From: Macrothele yani
Taxonomy: Eukaryota; Arthropoda; Arachnida; Araneae; Macrothelidae
Length of the DNA stretch: 64,000 nt
Direction: 5' to 3'
Assembly: GCA_039090855.1 (NCBI GenBank)
Contig: CM076991.1
Coordinates: 73,411,349-73,475,348, forward strand
In this document: piece by piece, positions 34,521-44,402 of the stretch
Numbering within the stretch: position 1 is the stretch's first letter
Layout of the letters: each line of letters opens with the position of its first letter
Notes under the pieces: model-generated
Databases searched by the model: none
Told to the model about the DNA's origin: nothing
Seen by the model: only the letters and a program-made list of their open reading frames with translations
Translations under genes and position numbers: made by a program

Positions 34521-35024
34521 CCCTATGGGATCGATATGACGGGTCAGTTCGCTGTCGTTACCTTTTTCCCATTGTTTTTAACTTTTAATCAAAGTAACCC
34601 GCGTTTATCCACTATAGGTTCACTCGAACGCCGTCGCCTTTGGCCAACCTTGCTTTGCGGCTCAGACAGCAAAGAACAGCGGATTCGTCTTCAAACGAGG
34701 TAATCCTTTTCACAGTAAGGGCGCGTACAAAGGGATTAACACTGTGTTCTGGAGGACCGGTGCCCATCCGTCTGGACAGTGGGTGAAACAAAAAACCACC
34801 CGCGCATTCTAAATAAGCAATTTACTATACCTCATTTGCTCGAGTATCACTGTAAAACAACGGGACATAAAAAATGCATATGGGTACCAACCCACGTTAT
34901 TATGACAAATTACTTTTTCTTTGTCTCCTAAACAAATTCATATCCATGTTGTGCATATTTATATAATATCAATGTTTGTGCAACACTGCAATGTGCGTAG
35001 TAGGCGGGAACGTGAATGGAACTC

Positions 35025-35335
35025 AACAGCTCCAAACACCAGAACGCTCGGTGTTGGGCCAGTATGATGCTCATGATGTTACATCATGCATGCCTTCAGC
35101 AGCCAACACCGTGATGTCGCTGTATAAGGTTAAGTCCATCATGAATCATTTCGTTGAACCACAACTCGACAGAAAGAAAACACCGCGCTGCCATTCATGA
35201 CGCCAGTGTCTGCGTTCTTGGCTCCATTGCAGCCGCCGGATGCATCTGTGGTTTAAAGTCATGACAAGTCGAAATAACGGATGGGCGACAAGGCTTCTCT
35301 GAAGCAAAAGGCGTAAGATGGAGCTTGCAAATAAC
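35025..35335 (-). pseudogene. Tc1-like transposon remnant
   Basis: Patchy similarity to the Tc1-like element at 49064-50445, for example CGGTGTTGGGCCAGTATGA and GTGTCTGCGTTC..CCATTGCAG. No ends are preserved and no frame is left. Confidence 0.5.
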
Positions 35336-35437
35336 CCTTGATGTCATACACTCTACTGTTCTGTTAACCCTCGGGACGTGTCTGTTCGTTCTACGAACGC
35401 TATACTGTGGAGATGATAGTCTTCCCGTACGGTCCTT

Positions 35438-35518
35438 CATCTCTGGGCTTCAACAGGACTATCTATATACTGAGATCGAGCCTCAGTATATAGGTAGTCC
35501 TGTTGAAGCCCAGAGATG
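35438..35518. repeat. Palindrome, 37-bp arms, 7-nt loop
   Basis: Arms 35438-35474 and 35482-35518 with a single mismatch. Confidence 0.96.
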
Positions 35519-36459
35519 GATGGCGCTGCTACCGCGCGTGATGTCACAGTAGGTGTCCTAAGATTTCAAACGGAACAGTGTGACATAGGAGAGTGAGCGT
35601 TGTTTTGAGGGAGTTTAGGACATGAAAAAGCGAAACATACTACAATAATGCGTCTTCAAGTAGGATTAAGTTAAAGGTTTTAAAAGGTAAGTTCTTTTCC
35701 TGTTTCAATTCATAGACTTCGAACACAATCGTTTCTTAGCACGTGAACACATTCATGTATTCGTTCCGTAACTCGTTTATACATCATCAGCTGCGTTTTT
35801 TAAACGAGCAGTAGTAGCGAGTTTATTGGATTTTCGCATCTAAACACAGGTATTCCATTTTTAATCTATGCTGTATTTTCGTGAAAGGGTATTAAAAATA
35901 TACTTTAAGAAGGGGGCGGGGGGCGGTGCGTGGTGGTTTAACAGTTCCAACACTCTGAGATTTTTGATTAAATTGTAGAGGTGTTGGTACTTTTTATTAT
36001 TTATTATGAAATTATTAGGTAAATTTCACAATTTAGTCCAGATATTTTCATGCTAATACTCTTAGATTTTTGTTGGTGCTAGTGAATAATGCTAATACTC
36101 TTAGATTTTTGTTGGAGCTAGTGCTTGCACGTTTTGCCCTTTTGCTTTTTTGAGCCTTTTCTAAGTTTTTATTTGGCATTTTAGCAAGCTTTTAACTTGT
36201 TTAGCTTAGTTTGCCTTCAATTGTAATTCTATCACACTTAGTTTTTGTAGAACTCCAGTTGAATTCACCAGAACGACACCAGAGTGCGTTTTGGTTGATT
36301 GCCTATTGTTGCGTTTTTTTTAAGTTTTACTAATGAACCAGTGGTGGTGTTGAGGTTTTTTATTGACTATAAAATTAGTATACGTCTATTTCACCATTTC
36401 ATCAGTTAGTTATTCTGATTTGGTTCCTAGTTTTCTAAATGTGTGTACGCATAACAGTA
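35519..36459. other. AT-rich intronic sequence with short tandem duplication
   Basis: No gene. A duplicated segment of about 37 bp (GCTAATACTCTTAGATTTTT) at 36051-36123, and a G-rich run near 35915-35930. Confidence 0.6.
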
Positions 36460-36678
36460 GTTTTTTTTTTTTTTTTTTTTTTTTTTTTCGGTTGTTTAAT
36501 GGCGAACGTGAGCAACTCATTGGGCTATAAGCAGTCACCCGTCCCTAATTTGGGGTCATTGGTTCCAGGGAAGGGAGAGAGCCAATACCGTAAGGCAAGC
36601 ACAACATCCATGCCTTGCCGGAATCGAGCCCGGACCCATCTCAGACGAACGGTCATAAGCCATCGCCACCCTGGGCCC
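36460..36678 (-). mobile_element. tRNA-derived SINE family A, copy 3
   Basis: Minus-strand copy beginning near 36678 with diverged tRNA-like boxes, the body ACCAATGACCCCAAATTAGG and CTTATAGCCCAATGAGTTGC, and a long A-tail (T-run 36460-36488 on the plus strand). No clear target duplication, so older than copies 1 and 2 despite its long tail. Confidence 0.88.
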
Positions 36679-37955
36679 TTTTTTGAACTTTGTTGTTTCA
36701 CTAGTTTTTTCCAATTTTTGAGTGTTTAGGCGATCAGTGTTAAAACATTTTGATTTCCAGTTGGATAGAGTTTAATTGTACTCGCCAAAATCACCTATTA
36801 TTTAGTGTTTAGCACTATCATATTTTTATCTACGGTTGTTACGCATTTTCACAAAAAATTCAAAAAAACCCCAAAAAACATGGGAATTTACCGTTAGATA
36901 ATAAATGTTTTTGGTGTGCATATCTGTTTTGAAACAGAGAGTGAGCTGGCAAATTTATTTGGCGACAAATAAATTAGAGCTCAAATCCCAGCGAAATGCC
37001 TAAGAATTTTCCTGCAGAAAACACGAAAAAAAATGGAATTGGCTGAAAAGTCATTAATTCTCTATAAAAAGATTCCTAGACTTTAGCAAACAAATTTCTA
37101 TTTAAAAAAATCCTTCTTGAGAACAACTGCAAGTCTCAGGAGCTCTGATTTTGAATGCAGTGATTTCTTTTCCCCTATATACCTGGCAAGCAGTGAGTTA
37201 GTCCACTGGCGAGAGGAGTGACTGTTGCATTTCCCAGAAACCAGTGATTTCTGCCCACTCAGCATATTTTCCGAAGCAGAAGAATTTTTCGTTGAATAAG
37301 GCCACAAATCAGAAAATCTTCCTGGAAACCATGCTCACATGGGAGCAAAGTGATTTTGATGACAGTGGTGCTATTTATTTTCCATTTTAGCTTAACTTAA
37401 TTGAAACAGATCTATTGACACAACATGTCTTTACTTGCAATTTAGTAAATAACATGCTAAATATGGGTGCATAAGGTAGATTTAGTTGAGTTCTACAGCT
37501 GTTTCCCCTCCCTCTCATTAAATGTTTTTTTCTTATGTTATTGTATTCTGAATAGTCCTTCTCATGTAAGAAACATTCAGGTGTCAGAACTATAATGTAG
37601 GATGGTGTTGTAATGTACAAGCGGAAAGTTTTGTGAGCATTCTTTCAAGCACTTGCCCCAAAAGCCTACAAAACCTGAGGCTTGAACTATTTCTATCATG
37701 GGTAAAGTTTGAACTACAGGAAGAAAATTTCCTTTTCTTCCGTTGGTTTCTAAAACAGCCAAAGATTGCTACATCATTAATTAGTATTTGATCAATTAAA
37801 TTGCTACTAATCATTTATTAATGGTTTGTAACAGCGCCACTGTGTTTAAAGTACTGTGCAAAATATACTAAGTTTTCCAGTTAATTGGATGCCCCTGCAA
37901 ATTTGCCGTGAAACATTCCCCTTTCAAAATATGCTGTGAGACCAATAGTGGGGTC
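36679..37955. other. AT-rich intronic sequence
   Basis: No gene or repeat that I can name. Confidence 0.5.
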
Positions 37956-37959
37956 GGGA

Positions 37960-38425
37960 ATTTTGCTCAAACCTTTCAAACAAATTTGTCCATTCCGTCT
38001 AAATATTAGCATTTCCTTCTCTTTGCACAAATACTTTGGAAGTAATTATTAATTCCGTCGAAATGCTACAATTTCTTACATTTTCTGCGATAGCTTTCTA
38101 AGTAATTTGTTAGCAGTCGCCATATTTCATTCATTTTGAATAAAACCATTGAAGTAATTTGGTTCGTCGAAATGTTGGCTTTTCTTTCACTTTGTACGAT
38201 GTCTTTAAAAAGTAAATTATTAATTTAGCCTAAACATTCCCATTTCGTGCCACGACTTTTTAAGTAATTTGTCAACAAAACAACAGCACAATTCAGTTTC
38301 ATCTGAGCATTAGCATTTCCTTTATTTTGCGTGAAACTTTCAAATTTCGTTTGAATATTAGACAAATTTATTTCCTTTCATTTTTTGCGACTACTTTCTA
38401 AGTAATTCGTGAACTAAATATTACC
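37960..38425. repeat. Degenerate tandem array (~70-100-bp units)
   Basis: Phrases such as CTTTCTAAGTAATTTGT, TTCGTCGAAAT and ATTAGCATTTCCTTT recur in the same order about five times with many differences, pointing to an old satellite. Unit limits are fuzzy. Confidence 0.55.
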
Positions 38426-38547
38426 ACATTTTATTCATATATTTTATTCAAACATCAACTTTAATTAGTCAGTTTTCATTGCAGTGAAAGTGATTCACTA
38501 AATTTTGTGAACGAATCTATGTGATTCATTCAAATGCAGAAACACCA

Positions 38548-38680
38548 CATTAGAGTCCCGAATGAGCCATGGTTGGTGTGTTTGACTTCCAGCGCTGACT
38601 GTCTCCTCTCCCTGGAAGCAGTGACCATAATTTAGGAAGTTTCTCGTTGTGGTCGTTAAATCCTGAAAATAAAAGGAAAC
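38548..38680 (+). mobile_element. tRNA-derived SINE family A, copy 4 (eroded)
   Basis: Only the body survives: GAGCCATGGTTGGTGTGTTTG, CTCTCCCTGGAAGCAGTGACC, AATTTAGGAAG, and GTGGTCGTTAAATCC. The tRNA-like head is mostly lost. Confidence 0.7.
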
Positions 38681-39290
38681 CCCAAATGTAGAATGCACAA
38701 AGGTTAAATTAATAGTTAGTATAACAGGAGAAAAAAAACTTTCACAGCAACGGTATTTAGAATAATTGGTAATAGAAGGTGCATAAGAAGGTGTTCGCAG
38801 CAGAAAAGAAACAAACAAACAAAAGAATAAATATATGAATGGTCAATGTAACAATAAAGAGCTCTCAAGTAAAAGTCTGGAATAAGTAAATCTGCATTAT
38901 CGCATGTCCGGAAAAATGTGGAAACAGCGATACTAGTGTTATAAAAAATGTTGACAAAAATGAATTATTAAGAGAAACAGTTCTTTAATCTGTTAGAGAA
39001 AAAACCTTGTCAATGTTGTATCAAAGTAAAATTCACACCAATGTTATCTTGAGGAGCGCAAATGTAGAAAACCATTTGAGCTAATACAAAACACATGCAC
39101 TCGAACCGGAATTCAACCACACATTCGGGAACTTTCTGAAAGCCTCGTAAATTCCGAAAGATTTGAATAAAACCATTGCGAATAAAACCAGATGTATCGG
39201 CGTGTGATTGTCGTGGAGTAATGAATGATATGGTGAAATTCTCTGTAGCATGATAATTACTCGCATAAAATTGTTAAATGTTACATCGAC

Positions 39291-39539
39291 TGGTAAAGAC
39301 AGCCTAAGCGACTGGAAAAGAGGTAAAGACAGCCTAAGCGACTGGTTTTTCTTTCCACACAGGTAAAGACAGCCTAAGCGACTGGTTTTTCTTTCCACAC
39401 AGGTAAAGACAGCCTAAGCGACTGGTTTTTCTTTCCACACAGGTAAAGACAGCCTAAGCGACTGGTTTTTCTTTCCACACAGGTAAAGACAGCCTAAGCG
39501 ACTGGTTTTTCTTTCCACACAGGTAAAGACAGCCTAAGT
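39291..39539 (+). repeat. 40-bp minisatellite with splice-site-like units
   Basis: Five full, apparently identical 40-bp units (starts 39321, 39361, 39401, 39441, 39481) plus a partial unit at each end. Each unit contains CCTAAG, a run TTTTTCTTTCC and CACAGGTAAAG across the unit border. It lies about 260 bp upstream of the BAMBI membrane exon, in the sense direction. Confidence 0.96.
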
Positions 39540-39796
39540 GAAATACCCATGCAGTGCACAGCAAGGTGTTCATTTCTCTGACTGTGACGTGTTGCGTTTG
39601 ATTCAACTTAAATTTACGTTATGTAAAAAGAAATAACTTTTATGTCATCCGAATCTTGCGTAGTTTTTACTTTCATGAAGATTAAGTTTCTTTTTGCGTT
39701 GTATTTTGTTCATTACAAACTATGAATTGCTAATGACATCCATGTATCAGTACTTCCGTTATGATCTGTTATTACAGAGAGAAACTTTTCTTTCAG

Positions 39797-40239
39797 GTTC
39801 CTACGGTGAAGAGCGGCGTCGGTATTCGTACGAAGAAGCTCTGCAACAGGATTTGTGGTTCAAAGCTGCAGTGATCGCTGTCCCTATAGCAGGTGGTTTC
39901 ATCCTCATCTTGCTCATCCTCTTGGCTGCTCGGATGCTCCGACAGGACAATAAGAGACAGAAACAAATCCTCGAGCTCCGGAGGCGCCAGTATGATGCAC
40001 ATCGCTTCAAGAATCACGGACATCAGTTGCTTCTTCCAGATTCGCATGCCCGGTGTTCATATCCCTACCCACACCGGAGCAGCCGTGTGTACAGAAATGT
40101 CAATCTCGCGATGACCAGTGACAGTTGTTGTACAGCGCTAGTATGTGATAAAAACTTCGTGTTCGATAAATCAGTTGACTGTGGTTCTGCTTTACCGTGG
40201 ACAAAATGGGACCCTGTTAAGTCATCCACGCTTGTCTGA
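39797..40239 (+). CDS. BAMBI: BAMBI, transmembrane and cytoplasmic exon
   Basis: The acceptor TTTCAG ends at 39796; with the preceding exon's G the first codon is Gly, the same phase as the donor at 24196. It encodes a basic/acidic juxtamembrane stretch, then LWFKAAVIAVPIAGGFILIL and LILLAARMLRQDNKR, which is the hallmark BAMBI transmembrane segment (vertebrate BAMBI has an almost identical AVIAVPIAGG motif). A short kinase-less tail follows, with NHGH, SDSCCTALVCDK and a tryptophan near the end, and a C-terminal valine, all echoing the vertebrate tail. TGA at 40237-40239. About 147 residues. The domain acts at the plasma membrane by pairing with BMP/activin receptors. Confidence 0.95.
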
Positions 40240-40921
40240 GTTATACCAACTCCGAAACCTCACGTGCCTCTGTAAATCTGTTAAGTCATTGTTGTTTGTT
40301 GTATACATATTGAAGTGTCCTTTTGTATAAAGCACTTGCACGATTGTCCAGTTAAGAAAAAACGGGAACTCCAGGCTGATGAGATTAAAGTGTACATTTC
40401 GCGCCTCCTAGTTGAAGCCTGATTTTATCTGAAGCATCAATGCACCTATCCTTCTGCTAATTTACTTTAGCACAACAGAACTTGTCTTTTCATATTTTTT
40501 TAATTGTTGTACAACAAAAGAAAAAACAAGTACTATGCTTAGTTTATTGTTTTAACTTTTCAAAATTTGCATTTAAATGTTCAACTCGGAAGAAATGTTA
40601 ATTTATTAACTAAAAGGCAGCTAAAAGATTTTAGCTGAAAAAAGTGCATTCACTGATTTTAGGTCTGTTTTTTAAACCCCTAATCTACTAGTTACAGAGA
40701 CCATTAGGTCCCAAAGCAAGAGCTCTATGCCCATTTCACGGCGGATTTCCAAACCTATTGACCGCCCGGTAATTTACTTGGATTTAAACACATATTAGCC
40801 CCAAGAAGTTGCACATTTCTTCTTTCCCCACGGGTGTTATTTGTTTGTCCGTTTCATACTAGTAATAAGAACGTATTTAGAAAGACATACATACGTAGAA
40901 AAATATAGGTACAGGAATAAA
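40240..40921 (+). other. BAMBI: BAMBI 3' UTR (inferred)
   Basis: AT-rich sequence after the stop. The first clear AATAAA on this strand is at 40916-40921, a plausible polyadenylation signal; the true end is not determined. Confidence 0.4.
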
Positions 40922-43900
40922 ACTGTGATGGGCACAATTTAATATTTTTGGCTTATCTTTGAAGTGCAAATTGTTTTCGTTTGATAAATAATTTATGTTT
41001 GTCGACGTGTATCAAAATTTCCGTTTCTAAAATTCCATCAAATACATCAGAAAATACTCATTATAATTATTCATCGGGTGTGACTGAAATTTTAGTCAAT
41101 TAATAAGTTAATCCAGCCTTTGTAGTAAAAACTTTTGTCGATCACAGTGAACAATGCATTTGATCAAAAATTTCATATTTACACACAATATTCTTTCCGT
41201 ATTACATAATTATTGCAAATAGCTATTTTTGAAGAAGTTTTGCATCTATTTGAAAAATAAATGAATCAGCTTAGCTCTCATATTGCGAATAGGATTTTAA
41301 TATCTCATTAAGACAAAGTCGATTCTTTCATAAAAGATTTATCAACTACTGCAGATTTTTTTGATGTAATAAAAATATCGTAATTCATATACTTTTAATT
41401 ATTTTGGTCCATCATGATGCTGTATTTTAAAACGCATATTTAATGTAAACGAATCGTGATGTATGAATTCATATTAAGTTATATGTATTGTGTCCCTGCC
41501 ATACGTATATTGACATGTATGCCAATGATTTACAAGCCATTCCTCACTTAGTAATAGACGTGAGGAATGATATCGATAATAATGATAGCTCAAAAATAAT
41601 GTCTCAGAAGATGATGCTGTGCTAAAATATTTTAATTCCAATTAAGAAGAAAAAGATCAAAATCAGTTTGCACGTTTTATTCGACAGAACATTATAGTTA
41701 TGATTTTTTTTAAAGAATTGTGTTGATATTTTCATTTCTTTCAAAAGTCACAGCTTTTTGGTTCACATTATCACTTAATAGAAATAGTCAAGTTGTAAGT
41801 TCAGTTCAGAATTTTTCAGTAACAAAAAAGGTGGAGCAACAGAAAAAGAGAAATCAGTTTTCTAGTTTAATTGAAAAGCATAATTTCAATTCCGAGCTCG
41901 TAAGGAAACTATTAATCTTGTAATATCTTTTATATGTTGCAATGTTATTGGTCATATTATCACCTCAAAGAAAAGATCAAGCTGTACTTGCAGTGACTCC
42001 CCGAAGACAATAGAAGACACGAACTTTTCTTGTTTACGAATTTCAGTAACATTGACAATGGTAGATGGCAGTAACGCGAATGAAACGGCGCTGTAAGAAA
42101 GAAAAATATAAAGTCATATTAAAAAAACCGCCAATCTTTTTTTACTAGTTTATGAACATTCAGACGAATGATAGAGATCCTGCTGCGTGTTTGGCTGACG
42201 TAAACTTTACAGAACTGTCAATTCTACAGTTTTTCCTGTTTTCGATTCACTCCCTTAATCCTCCGTCATTTCAAAAGGTTTTGTAAAGAAATTGAAAAAT
42301 GTCCTTTCTTTTTGTGTATGTTAGTCAGATATTTTGCCTTGAGCACAAACACATTTATAAATCGATGTGCAAAGCAGAAAAAAATAACGGATTTACTTCA
42401 TGCATTTCTTGTTGCGTCTTTCTCTGACTCATGTTGTGTGGAAACAAACGTTTCTGATCTTATGGCACCAAAATGGAGTTGCACTACTTCGACCACGAAT
42501 AATGAAATCTTTTTGTCTTCCGGCAACTCGCAGAAACTAAGCAACTTGTCTGAATGAACAAGGACGGGAAGTTCAAGGTGAAATTACCTCCATGCCTGCA
42601 ATAACTGAATGTCCGACTGATTCCAATCAGATCAGCTGGAAAGATACGAAATTATTGTTCAACTTCGCCCCGTAAGAGGGCAAAGTTGAAAAACAATTTC
42701 GCATTTTATGATGTTTTTGTTTAAAAGTTTTCAATCGATCTTTGAAAATATTGAAACAAAAGCATCATGCCTTAAATCCTAATTGCAGTCTAGTAGCTGA
42801 AATTATCCTAATTGCAGTCTAGTAGCTGAAATTCTTGGAACCTGTCACCAGCCCTCACTCCTTGCATTTTGGGAAGATTGTTGCTGTATGTTATTTGCTT
42901 TAATTTCACATTGTCCATTCTCGAAAGCTAATGGCTTCTTACCATTTTAATAATTATAATAAAAATAATACAATGCATTATGCAAAATGTGCTGATAAAG
43001 AAAGGGAGCTCTCTGGAGTCGCACTTAGGGTTTAATCAACTTACGTGATGTTCAAGTACTCAAATAAGTTATCATCGAAAGAAAAAAGTTTCGTCAAAAT
43101 TTTTAATATTTCATCGTCTCCCTCTTCCGCTCAGGGCGGGTTGAGTTCCTCAAAGACGAATATTTCCATCTATGAGGATGTTGGCAAATTAATGCAGCTT
43201 TTAATATTTATCCTCGTGAATATTGAAATCCTAATTGTTTTGTGGGACTTTTCGTCAGGACATTCCTTCCATGATTGAAGCTCATTTCGGAAATTGGGGG
43301 CATTAAACGTTTGTCACGGTAAAAAAAAAAAAAGAAAAGCACCAGTTCTCATAAGTCAAGCACAGTCCTACCTTTTCCACAGCGCAACCTCCTAGTTCTG
43401 TACCGTGTTTCTTCTAGAACATGTTGACCGAGGTTCTTGGTGAAAATCTGGAGGGTGAAAAACGAGAAGTCAGTAATTACACGTATAATTTTGCTTGTTC
43501 GGTTTTGTTGTTAATGCAAGTGCATTTCAACGCCAAAGTAGCTCACTCGCCTTCGATCAAAGAAGAAAAAAATCTGTCTTTGGTAACAGTTTTGGTAATA
43601 AATTGGTTAAATGTAAGTAATATTAATTTGATAATGCGCATAAAACTATGCATAAAGTCGAAATAAAAACATTGTGTAGATTCTGTACTTTGAACAACTG
43701 GTACTGTGCAAAGCATTTAATTAAAAGAATTTGAAAACACTACTAAAAAAGCAAACCCTTTCGTCACAGCCCAGCTTTAGTTCCCCATTGTCCCTATTGT
43801 ATCATGTAGAAAAATACGGAGTTGGCAGCTTCTAAAATTCTACACATACCACATGTGTAAAAAAAACAAAAAAACTATGTGCTACTACTGCTACTGTAGA

Positions 43901-44160
43901 AAAGCAGTGATCGGAAAGCTACTTCTTAAAAGTAGCTAGCTGCTGCTGCAACTATACATTCTTGAAAAAGTAGCTTGATACAGTTACAACAACTTTTTCT
44001 GTAAAGTAACTACTTTCGCTGCTTTTTAGCTACATTTCTTCATTGAGTCTTTTAAGAGTGCAAATTCTGAAGGTGATATTTACATGTACATTTTTACATA
44101 TGGCATTCAGAGCTAAATACCAAGATAAATTACCCAAATATTTAATCTTTGTATTTCTCA
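40922..44160. other. Intergenic AT-rich sequence
   Basis: No gene recognised. A 29-bp unit is duplicated in tandem at about 42777-42834 (AATTGCAGTCTAGTAGCTGA). A block at 43905-44040 is rich in AGTAGCT and its complement and starts CAGTGATCGGAAAGCTAC, perhaps a small non-autonomous hAT-like element. Confidence 0.45.
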
Positions 44161-44162
44161 GC

Positions 44163-44402
44163 TCTGAACAGGACCATCTCCTTGCTATGGGATACAGAAG
44201 CCATCGCCCCACGAGAGTACCCCTGCTGACCACATATCACAGGGTGCAAAGATTAGCATGGGCGCGGGAACATCGCCACTGGACCCTAGACATGTGGAAA
44301 AATGTTGCCTGGACTGATGAGTCGAGATTCACGTTGGTACATGCGGATGGCAGGATACGAGTACTGCGCAAACCACATGAAGCGATGGATCCTTCTTGCC
44401 AA
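44163..44402 (+). pseudogene. Tc1-like transposase fragment (family A)
   Basis: Internal piece, about 95% like 58378-58610 and 50937-51165: LLAMGYRSHRPTRVPLL, LAWAREHRHWTLDMWKNVAW and DESRFTLVHADGRIRV (first catalytic D). Both ends are cut off without TIRs. Open through the fragment. Confidence 0.9.

Larger units (their letters stand above)
24197..39796 (+). other. BAMBI: BAMBI intron between ectodomain and membrane exons
   Basis: Phase-1 intron of 15.6 kb inferred from matching GT donor at 24197 and CAG acceptor ending 39796. It carries a mariner (25.1-26.4 kb), RTE (27.3-29.0), deleted Copia (29.1-30.0), intact Tc1-like element (31.7-33.3), hAT MITE (34.2-34.5), Tc1 remnant (35.0-35.3), SINEs and tandem repeats. 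The stretches 24345-25050, 26355-27334 and 29957-31727 show no gene; the last has long homopolymer T, G and A runs. Confidence 0.8.

Noticed and set aside
39291..39539. CRISPR array
   Set aside because: Units are contiguous with no variable spacers, and the setting is a eukaryotic intron. The arrays at 48243 and 60478 are rejected for the same reason.
42647..42700. Another snap-back palindrome
   Set aside because: The arms (CGAAATT..CAACTT..GCCC) match only with several gaps and mismatches, so it is weaker than the others and was not counted.
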